NCBI RefSeq assembly: GCF_004357995.1
Contig: NZ_SMTK01000001.1
Location: 124,001-188,000, forward strand
Source: Arthrobacter crusticola
Lineage (GTDB): Bacteria; Actinomycetota; Actinomycetes; Actinomycetales; Micrococcaceae
Direction of reading: 5' to 3'
DNA length: 64,000 nucleotides
The notes under the pieces are model-generated. The model saw only the letters and a program-made list of their open reading frames with translations. It searched no databases and was not told the DNA's origin. The position numbers and the translations under genes were made by a program. Below are positions 57,708 to 64,000 of this stretch, piece after piece (positions within the stretch are counted from its first letter, which is position 1; every line of letters starts with the position of its first letter).

Positions 57708-57935
57708 CTATGAGTCGGAGAGGCGCTTGCTCTTCTGCTGCAGGCGGTCGATATGCTCGGACGCCTCCGCCTTGGTGATGTCCGCCGGAATCTCCTCGCC
57801 GGCCTCCCGGGCGAGGGTATCGAGGTAGCTTCGCTGCGCATCGGTCATCGGTTCGTCGCCGGTGACCCAGTCGGAGGGGTCGCGTTCAAAGTTGCCGGCC
57901 GGTTCAGGGGTGGAGCTTCCCAAGGTGTCTGACAT
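57708..57935 (-). CDS. DUF3072 family protein
   Basis: 75 residues from ATG 57935, preceded by AAAGGAACTGAC. The family pattern is clear: DPSDWVTGDEPMTDAQ, YLDTLAREAGEE and the final helix TKAEASEHIDRLQ. The protein is small, acidic and soluble; the function of DUF3072 is not known. A longer frame to 58031 has no ribosome site. Confidence 0.87.
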   Translation of the reverse strand: MSDTLGSSTPEPAGNFERDPSDWVTGDEPMTDAQRSYLDTLAREAGEEIPADITKAEASEHIDRLQQKSKRLSDS

Positions 57936-57984
57936 GTCAGTTCCTTTCGTGGTGTCCCTCGTGACTGCTCGATCGTTACTCAGT

Positions 57985-58974
57985 CTACTGAGCTTCGGCT
58001 CCTTGTCGCCGTCGGGAGTGTGCTTGCGCATGACGGCGGGTCAGCCATGCCTCCGAGTGTGCGGCGAGCTTCATCCGGCCTCCGGCGTAGGGCACGCCGC
58101 CCCTTAACCTGCTCAGGACGGCCAGCCAAATGCAGACCCCCCGCTCGAGCGCCCACAGCGGTGCCCACAGGGCGGAGGTTGGAGGGAAGACCTGCCGTCC
58201 GCCCTGCCGCCTGCGCCCCACCTCCGTCAGCACAACCAGGGCACCGATGCCCGCCACAAGGCGGCGGGGGCGTCCCGCGGCGTACCCCACGAGCGGCAGG
58301 ATGGCCAGTTCGGCGGCGAGGCGGCCCGGTTGGGCAAAGCTGTCATACGCCTGACGGATCCGCTGGCCCAGGAAATGCCGTGCCGTTGGCGGGATGCGTG
58401 CAACGAACACGTCGTCGGCCCTTGCTTCCCGACCGCCTGCGGCGTGGACCGTGCGGATCAGCTCGAGGTTCTCGAACAGCGCTTCGCTGCTGTAACCGCA
58501 GGTCGTCTCAAGGATGCTCCGGCGGACCGCTAGCGTTCCGGGGTAATCCGAGCCGAAGGCCCTGTTGATGAGGGAGCGTGCCGTATCCCAGCGGGCGTGC
58601 CAGGGGAGCTCGCGGAAGTAGTTCTGTGGACGCACGAGGTCGGCGCCGTCGAGCCGGTTCACCACTTCGCGAAGCTGCTCGGCGCTGTAGCGGACGTCGT
58701 CGTCGGCCAGAACCAGCCGCTCATGGCGTGCGGCCCTCACGCCGGTGAGCACGCCGACCACCTTCCCGTTGCCGGTTTCGAAGGCATCAGGGCGGAGCAC
58801 GCGGAGCCGTGGCGGAAGGGCCCGCATATGTCGTTCAAAGCAGTTCGCCGGGGAACCGTCGACAACAGTGATTTCGACCCAGTCCGGAAGCATTGCCAGG
58901 TAGTCGGCCAATTCAGTGATCGGCCCCTCCTGGGTCCACTTCAGGGGAAGGATGTACTCCACTGTCGACGCCAC
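57985..58974 (-). CDS. Glycosyltransferase family 2 with C-terminal membrane region
   Basis: 329 residues from GTG 58974, which follows AGGAGGAGG at 7 bases; the further-upstream GTG at 59004 lacks such a site. An N-terminal GT-A domain (VDGSPA at the nucleotide position, LADDDVRYS as D-x-D type, NYFRELPWHARWD), followed by a hydrophobic region (LAAELAILPLVGYAAG and a second segment near residue 260-280). It resembles cell-envelope or lipid-linked sugar transferases. The acceptor is unknown. It is divergent from the SDR gene at 59102. Confidence 0.8.
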   Translation of the reverse strand: MASTVEYILPLKWTQEGPITELADYLAMLPDWVEITVVDGSPANCFERHMRALPPRLRVLRPDAFETGNGKVVGVLTGVRAARHERLVLADDDVRYSAEQLREVVNRLDGADLVRPQNYFRELPWHARWDTARSLINRAFGSDYPGTLAVRRSILETTCGYSSEALFENLELIRTVHAAGGREARADDVFVARIPPTARHFLGQRIRQAYDSFAQPGRLAAELAILPLVGYAAGRPRRLVAGIGALVVLTEVGRRRQGGRQVFPPTSALWAPLWALERGVCIWLAVLSRLRGGVPYAGGRMKLAAHSEAWLTRRHAQAHSRRRQGAEAQ

Positions 58975-59101
58975 GCGGCTGCCTCCTCCTGTCGATTGGG
59001 TCACTTGTAAATACTAAGTGTGCTTCCAAATATCCGGTGGTAGTGCCTAGGGTTGTTCTGCGACCGATCTTGGAAACGCCACCGATCAGCGAGGAGCACC
59101 A

Positions 59102-59944
59102 ATGAGCCAGCCAGCCCAGCAGCAGACGCCTCCCGGCACCACCGCCGCGATGGATCCCAGGCCGGACCACGGTGAGGAGAGCTACCGGGGGTCGGGAAGG
59201 CTCGAAGGGAAGGCTGCCGTCATCACCGGCGGGGACAGCGGCATTGGGAGGGCCGTGGCCATCGCCTATGCCCGCGAGGGTGCGGACGTGCTCATCAGCT
59301 ACCTCGAAGAGGAGGAGGAAGACGCAAGGGACACCGCCCGGTGGGTGGAGGAAGCGGGCCGGAAAGCAGTGCTCTTCCCGGGCGACCTCGCCGATCCTGC
59401 CTACTGCAGGGCCGTCATCGCCAGGGCTGTGAAGGAGTTCGGCCGGGTGGACGTGCTCGTCAATAACGCGGCTTTCCAGATGAGCCACGAGTCTCTAGAG
59501 GAGATCCCTGACGAGGAGTGGGATCGGACCATCGCCATCAACCTCAGCGCCTTCTTCCACCTGACGAAGGCGGCGCTGCCTCACATGAAGCCGGGAGCAT
59601 CCATCATCGGTTCAAGTTCGATAAATTCCGACAACCCGGTGCCGACCCTCGTTCCGTACTCAGTGACGAAGGCAGGGATCGCCAATATGACGGCGTCGTT
59701 GGCGCAGCTGCTGGCCGAGCGTGGGATCCGGGCAAACAGTGTGGCGCCCGGACCGATCTGGACGCCGTTGATCCCCGCCACCATGCCGGAGGACGAGGTG
59801 GAAAGCTTCGGCCAGCAGGTGCCGATGCAACGGGCCGGGCAGCCGGTGGAACTGGCTCCGGTCTACGTGATGCTGGCCTCCGATGAGGCGTCCTACGTCT
59901 CAGGTGCTCGTATCGCGGTGACCGGCGGTCAGCCGATCCTGTAA
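59102..59944 (+). CDS. SDR-family oxidoreductase
   Basis: 280 residues. Typical short-chain dehydrogenase with an N-terminal extension of about 37 residues. Cofactor motif TGGDSGIGRA (TGxxxGIG), NNAA, and the catalytic Ser/Tyr/Lys in SSSINSDNP and YSVTKAG. The chain resembles glucose 1-dehydrogenase/YghA-like members that act on aldehydes or sugars with NADP(H). The substrate is not deducible. ATG follows GAGGAGCACCA. Confidence 0.9.
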   Translation: MSQPAQQQTPPGTTAAMDPRPDHGEESYRGSGRLEGKAAVITGGDSGIGRAVAIAYAREGADVLISYLEEEEEDARDTARWVEEAGRKAVLFPGDLADPAYCRAVIARAVKEFGRVDVLVNNAAFQMSHESLEEIPDEEWDRTIAINLSAFFHLTKAALPHMKPGASIIGSSSINSDNPVPTLVPYSVTKAGIANMTASLAQLLAERGIRANSVAPGPIWTPLIPATMPEDEVESFGQQVPMQRAGQPVELAPVYVMLASDEASYVSGARIAVTGGQPIL

Positions 59945-60152
59945 GTGGCTTGTGTCGGCGGAGGCGGACCAGCGGTCCGCCTCCGGTGGCTTGTACCTTC
60001 CCGGAAACCCCTAACCGGGCTACCTAATCTCTCCGCAGACCGCTGTCCGCACTGCCCCGGTGGCGTGGTGCCCACTACTCTGAAAGTGCTTGCCCCTGTA
60101 CGGCCAAACGGCGGCCGCCACAGGTACATCCGAGTCAGAGCTGGAGGTTGCG

Positions 60153-60779
60153 GTGCGCCCACTGCGATCATTGCAGGGCATGCGGATGCAGCGCATGGGG
60201 ACCGTCGTCGTTGCCGCCCTGCTCCTGGCAGGCTGTCAGGGCTCGGAAGCCGGCAATTCGCCGCCTGCCAGTGGTGAAGCGGCCCGTCCGTCGGTGTCCT
60301 CGACGTCCGGCACTGCCCCATCGCCTGGTCCCCCTGCGGACCTCCAGCCGCCTGAGAAGCCCCTAGGGGCCGACGCCGAGACGCAGGAAGGGCTGGAGGC
60401 CTTTACCCGGTACTGGTTTGAGCTGTTGAGCTATGGATACGAATCAAATGACTGGACGCCCCTGCAGGCGGTTACCGACAGGGGGTGCGATACCTGCACC
60501 AATGTGATCGGTGAGGTGCGTAAGCACTACGAAAGTGGCGGATGGATCACCGGTGGCAGGATCACCGTCAATTCGATATCCACAACGGGTAACCCGGGTG
60601 CTCGGGGACATATCTCGTCAAACGTTGAACTCGAGCAGGCCGAGCTGAAGTACCTTGATCAGTCCGGTCGGGAGGCGGCCGTTTCAGATGCGCTTCCGCC
60701 CACGCGCAGCGTCATCATTGCAGTGCACAAGAACAACCGCTGGGTGATGCTCGATTTCGGCTCTCCCAGCTCCACTTAG
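60153..60779 (+). CDS. DUF6318 lipoprotein
   Basis: 208 residues from GTG 60153, which follows GGAGG; the frame upstream to 60090 is not supported. Lipoprotein signal with lipobox LLAGC, a Pro/Ser-rich linker (~50 residues), then the conserved domain starting EGLEAFTRYWFELLSYGYESNDWTP and ending NRWVMLDFG. Two Cys (CDTC) in the domain could form a bond. DUF6318 proteins are secreted lipoproteins of unknown function in Actinobacteria. A paralogue follows 95 bases later. Confidence 0.85.
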   Translation: MRPLRSLQGMRMQRMGTVVVAALLLAGCQGSEAGNSPPASGEAARPSVSSTSGTAPSPGPPADLQPPEKPLGADAETQEGLEAFTRYWFELLSYGYESNDWTPLQAVTDRGCDTCTNVIGEVRKHYESGGWITGGRITVNSISTTGNPGARGHISSNVELEQAELKYLDQSGREAAVSDALPPTRSVIIAVHKNNRWVMLDFGSPSST

Positions 60780-60874
60780 TCGAATGATCTGTGGATATCG
60801 GGACCACCCTGGCATCCACGGATTAGGCTGATTATGCGTTATCGGCCATTGCCCGCACCACTTCGGGGGCTTAC

Positions 60875-61561
60875 ATGAAGCGGACTTCAACCGCCTACCG
60901 CTTCCGGTTCCGTGTGCTCCTGGTGCTTGTCGCTGGAACAGTGTTGCTGAGTGGCTGTCAGAGCGACCCGAACGAGGAGCGGACCACTTCTCCTGCCACC
61001 TCTTCTCCTCCACCTTCGGCTGCTGTTTCGGCACCGCCGACGGCGTCGGTTGGTCCCTCGGATGGTGCATCCACTGCTGCACCGGAGCCTACGCCTGCGT
61101 CCTCGAATGGCCCGGCTGCCAATATTCCTGTGCCGACGAAGCCGGCGCTCGCGGATGAGAACAGCAAGGAGGGTCTTGAGGCCTTCACGAGGTACTGGTT
61201 CGAGCTGTTCAACTACGGGTATGCGACCAACGATTGGAAAGCTTTCGACCAAGTGACGGACCCCGCCTGCGGGACGTGCCGGAACGTCCTCACCGCCGTG
61301 AATGACCACTACAAGTCTGGTGGATGGATTGTTGGAGGCGAGGCTGAGGTGCGCAGTTTTACTACTGACTTCGTTCCGAACATTGAGGGATCGATCAGCT
61401 CCTTTGTCGAGGTGGACCAAGCCGCAGCCATGACCATTTCTCAGGACGGCACAATGGAAGGTCAAACTAAGGCCCGGCAGGAATCGATAGACGTCGTTAT
61501 CGCTCTTTGGGAAGACGGCCGGTGGGTGATGCTCGATTTCGGTCCTCCGGAGGGAACATGA
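60875..61561 (+). CDS. DUF6318 lipoprotein (paralogue)
   Basis: 228 residues. Lipobox LLSGC at residue 24-28, a long Pro/Ser/Ala linker, and the same domain as the gene before it (EGLEAFTRYWFELFNYGY, then CGTC and WVMLDFG). The ~130 C-terminal residues align without gaps of note to the upstream copy, so the pair arose by tandem duplication. The stop overlaps the PKD gene by ATGA. Confidence 0.87.
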   Translation: MKRTSTAYRFRFRVLLVLVAGTVLLSGCQSDPNEERTTSPATSSPPPSAAVSAPPTASVGPSDGASTAAPEPTPASSNGPAANIPVPTKPALADENSKEGLEAFTRYWFELFNYGYATNDWKAFDQVTDPACGTCRNVLTAVNDHYKSGGWIVGGEAEVRSFTTDFVPNIEGSISSFVEVDQAAAMTISQDGTMEGQTKARQESIDVVIALWEDGRWVMLDFGPPEGT

Positions 61562-62514
61562 CTGCCTTCAAGGTGTTGGCAGGGGTGGGGTTCGCTGCAC
61601 TCGGGTTCCTACTCGCCCATCCCGCAAGCGCTTCTGCGGATGGGTCGGGGGTAACTTTCGATGAGAATGAAGTTGGAGCGAGGAACATCTCCCGGAGCGA
61701 AGCCGACGGGACTATGCCACGCAGAGGATCATCCGGAACCTCCGCGGAACAATCCGCCGCACTCCCTGTCGACGATGGCATCGATTACTACTATGAGCGC
61801 GTCTGCACCAGTCGGACCGGTGAATCTCTCGATCCCGCCCGATGCGTCCTGCTCAACGCTCAATGTGATGCCAAGCCGGATGGAGTCTTCGTCGAATGGA
61901 TTCAGGTCGATCGCCGTACCGACCCACCCCGCGAGACGAGGACCGGCCGCAACGCGTGTATCTATCCCGGCGAAGCACCCGAACCACCGACGGCCGGTGA
62001 GCCCGCCGCTGAACCCGTCGTCATCACGATTGCTGAATTCCAAAGTCAGCCAATAGCTCCCTCCGTGGTCTTTTCCCAGCCACGCAACTTCGGGCTCAAA
62101 AACGCGCATTCGAATGTGTACGCCGAGGCACAGGAACAGGAATTCACGTTCGCCTTCCGCAACGCCGAGGTCCGCCTGCGTGCCTGGCCCGTCTCGTACC
62201 GATGGGATTATGGCGATGGAACCAGCGCCACCACAACCGTTCCCGGCAGCTCAGCAGAAGGCGACGCCTTCAACACTGAGACCCCAACAAGCCACCAATA
62301 CCTCGACACGGGCGACTACAACGTCACACTCACTACGTTCTTCGCTGGTGACTACTCGGTCGACGGTGGTCCGTTCCAGCCCATAGCTGGACAGGCGGAA
62401 GTCCCATCGGCTCCGCATCTCATGAGCATCTGGCGCACCGAAGCACACTCTGTAGCTGATGATTGCCTTGAGAATCCCTCAGGCATCGGTTGCACGACAC
62501 CGCTGGATCGTTAG
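61558..62514 (+). CDS. Secreted PKD-domain protein
   Basis: 318 residues from ATG 61558, with GGAGGGAAC before it and a 4-base overlap (ATGA) with the DUF6318 gene. An N-terminal signal peptide (VLAGVGFAALGFLLAHPASASA) is followed by a short linker. Two Cys pairs (e.g. ERVCTSRTG and DPARCVLLNAQC) precede a PKD-like domain with YRWDYGDG and HQYLDTGDYNVTL. The final residues hold two more Cys. The protein is probably exported to the wall or beyond; coupling to the lipoproteins suggests joint action. Function unknown. Confidence 0.82.
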   Translation: MTAFKVLAGVGFAALGFLLAHPASASADGSGVTFDENEVGARNISRSEADGTMPRRGSSGTSAEQSAALPVDDGIDYYYERVCTSRTGESLDPARCVLLNAQCDAKPDGVFVEWIQVDRRTDPPRETRTGRNACIYPGEAPEPPTAGEPAAEPVVITIAEFQSQPIAPSVVFSQPRNFGLKNAHSNVYAEAQEQEFTFAFRNAEVRLRAWPVSYRWDYGDGTSATTTVPGSSAEGDAFNTETPTSHQYLDTGDYNVTLTTFFAGDYSVDGGPFQPIAGQAEVPSAPHLMSIWRTEAHSVADDCLENPSGIGCTTPLDR

Positions 62515-62696
62515 GAGTACTGGGTCCGGCCGGCAAGGTGAGGCCACCTGGTCCTACTAGCCACCCTCATCCGTGAGTTCGACTCATCCGACCTCATCCG
62601 CGTGAGTTCTACTCGGCTGACCTCAACCGCTGCGACCGACGAGGCCAGATTCACCCGTCGGGTCCGAACTGGCCATCCCTATCGACTGGGTCTTCA

Positions 62697-64000
62697 TTAG
62701 CCGGGGGCGGGTTCGGGCAGGGTCTGGTATGTGCGGCCGGCCGGGGAGGTGGCGGTGATGTTGCCGGGTTGGGGTTGTTCGTAGTGCCACAGGCCCTGGC
62801 TTTTGAGCATGTGGTGCCTGCGGCACAGGTGGGCGAGGTTGTTGTGGGCGGTGGTCCCGGCCCGGGACCAGGGGAGGGTGTGGTCGAGTTCGGCGGCGGC
62901 CGCGGAGCGGTTGCAGCCGGGGTGGCGGCAGGTGCGGTCCCGCACCCGCAGCCATTTCTTCAGATCCGCCGGCACCGTGTAGGTGTCCCGGCCGACGCTG
63001 AGCACGGCCCCGGTTTCGGGGTGGGTCAGCAGCCGGGTGAAGGAGGGGGCGTGGGCGGCCAGCCGGCGGGCCAGGTCCGGGGCGATGGGCCCGTAGCCTT
63101 CGAGTTCGCCGGGGGCGTCATCGACATCGAGCAGGGTCAGCACCGGGACGGTGACGTGGACCTGGGCCTGGATCCCGTTCCAGCCGTGGGGCTCGACCGG
63201 CCGGCCCGGACCCCTCCCCGCACCGGCCGCGCCCGCACCGCCAGGGGTCGCACCGGCGGCACCCGCACCGGCGGGGGCGATGCCCGGGCCGCCGGGGGCG
63301 GTGTGTGCGGGGCAGGTGTGGGTGAGCAGGTCGGTGAGCACGTCGGTGCGCAGCTGGGTCAGGGTCCGGGCTTCCCCGGGGCACTGCAGGGCCCGTGAGA
63401 GCCGGGTCAGGCGCCCGTCGATGGCCACGGCCTGCTCCGCCGGCAGGTACACGTTCAGCCAGGCCATGCCGTCGTCGTCGGGGCGGTAGTCCACCCGGCG
63501 GTTCTTCTGCGCCGACTCGGTCCGCTTGCTGAGGGGCTCCGGGTGCATTTCCGTGCGCAGCCGGCGGGCCCGGTGGGCCAGTCTGGCGGCGGTGGTGTCC
63601 TGGGCGAGGGGTATCAGCTTTTGTTCGAAGTAGGGCAGGGCGAAGTCCGGGATCCCGGCGCACTCCTCGACAATGGTGGCCGCGTGCCGCCAGGAGATGG
63701 TCCCGGTGTCCAGGGCGGTGAGGGTGGCCGGGAGGTGCCCGGTGAGCAGGTAGGCGTGCTGGACCAGGGTCCCGGCGGTGCGTTCGGGGATCCGCAGGGC
63801 GCAGGCGACCTCGGAGGCGGTCAGGGTGTCGGCCAGGGAACCGGGATGCATGCCGCGCTGCTCGAGGCGTTCTGCGGTAAGGACACGCACCCGCTCGGTG
63901 AACCTCACGGTCTGGGCATCGGCCCAGTTCTTCAGCCGCGCCATCGCCTCCAGCCCGCCGAGCGCCTCCTCAAGGGAGGCCGTTTCCGCCGGCCCCCCGG
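62697..64000 (-). CDS. DUF222 / HNH endonuclease protein, cut by the window end
   Basis: The frame runs from its stop at 62697 to beyond 64000; the in-frame ATG at 63944 is probably internal, as the coding sequence continues upstream with helical family-like residues. The DUF222 (13E12 repeat) N-terminal domain is followed by a low-complexity Ala/Gly/Pro stretch (about 62% along) and an HNH nuclease domain (CRHPGCNRSAAAAELDH, then NLAHLCRRHH). Such genes are abundant, often repeated, in actinobacteria and may be mobile; the substrate is not established. Confidence 0.9.
   Translation of the reverse strand, partial: GGPAETASLEEALGGLEAMARLKNWADAQTVRFTERVRVLTAERLEQRGMHPGSLADTLTASEVACALRIPERTAGTLVQHAYLLTGHLPATLTALDTGTISWRHAATIVEECAGIPDFALPYFEQKLIPLAQDTTAARLAHRARRLRTEMHPEPLSKRTESAQKNRRVDYRPDDDGMAWLNVYLPAEQAVAIDGRLTRLSRALQCPGEARTLTQLRTDVLTDLLTHTCPAHTAPGGPGIAPAGAGAAGATPGGAGAAGAGRGPGRPVEPHGWNGIQAQVHVTVPVLTLLDVDDAPGELEGYGPIAPDLARRLAAHAPSFTRLLTHPETGAVLSVGRDTYTVPADLKKWLRVRDRTCRHPGCNRSAAAAELDHTLPWSRAGTTAHNNLAHLCRRHHMLKSQGLWHYEQPQPGNITATSPAGRTYQTLPEPAPG

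Overview
The window looks like a chromosomal segment of a high-GC Gram-positive bacterium, most likely an Arthrobacter-like member of the Micrococcaceae (inference). The reasons are the high GC content, frequent GTG/TTG starts, the order leuC-leuD-murA-plsC-gpsA-ddl, ilvD / ilvB-ilvN-ilvC / serA on one arm, and the actinobacterial families DUF6318, DUF3072 and DUF222-HNH.

Region by region. 1-5.47 kb is a putative small island: an intact tRNA-Lys(CTT) at 5396-5468 and a displaced copy of its 3' half at 301-337 form an imperfect 55-bp direct repeat. The repeat encloses envelope/polysaccharide genes (Tat-exported polysaccharide deacetylase, broken serine-acetyltransferase-like gene, DUF6270 protein, SGNH hydrolase) and gene fragments. 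5.5-8.9 kb has a sensor histidine kinase, a D-2-hydroxyacid dehydrogenase and an unknown protein. 9-16.5 kb is branched-chain amino acid and serine synthesis: ilvD, a palindromic repeat cluster, an ilv leader peptide with attenuator, ilvB, ilvN, ilvC and serA. 16.6-24 kb holds an acetamidase-like protein, metG, an unknown protein, a hybrid sensor kinase and a secreted Gly/Asn/Pro repeat protein. leuB and ilvE follow (24-26.5 kb).

26.5-32.7 kb is a possible exopolysaccharide module: GGDEF-EAL protein, small STAS-like protein, membrane GT2 synthase and a divergent secreted GH18 protein with two carbohydrate-binding repeats. 33-34.5 kb is a divergent pair made of a TPR-like helical-repeat protein and a 47-residue secreted peptide, the best candidate here for an undescribed signalling system. 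34.6-41.6 kb has a fumarylacetoacetase-family protein, gltX, a HAD phosphatase, tRNA-Gln, tRNA-Glu and a pair of dynamin-like GTPases.

41.7-49.8 kb has an IclR regulator (with DUF1697) divergent from leuC-leuD, then murA and plsC-gpsA-ddl. The same palindrome, GTCTCA-N5-TGAGAC, lies in the iclR/leuC gap and before leuB 19 kb away, which suggests one leucine regulon. 49.9-56.1 kb is a permease-putA operon with a divergent LysR regulator. 56.2-64 kb has a GTP cyclohydrolase II/RibD-reductase fusion, a DUF3072 protein, a GT2 protein, an SDR, two paralogous DUF6318 lipoproteins plus a PKD protein, and a DUF222-HNH protein running off the right end.

All calls come from reading the sequence and recognising families; no searches were run.
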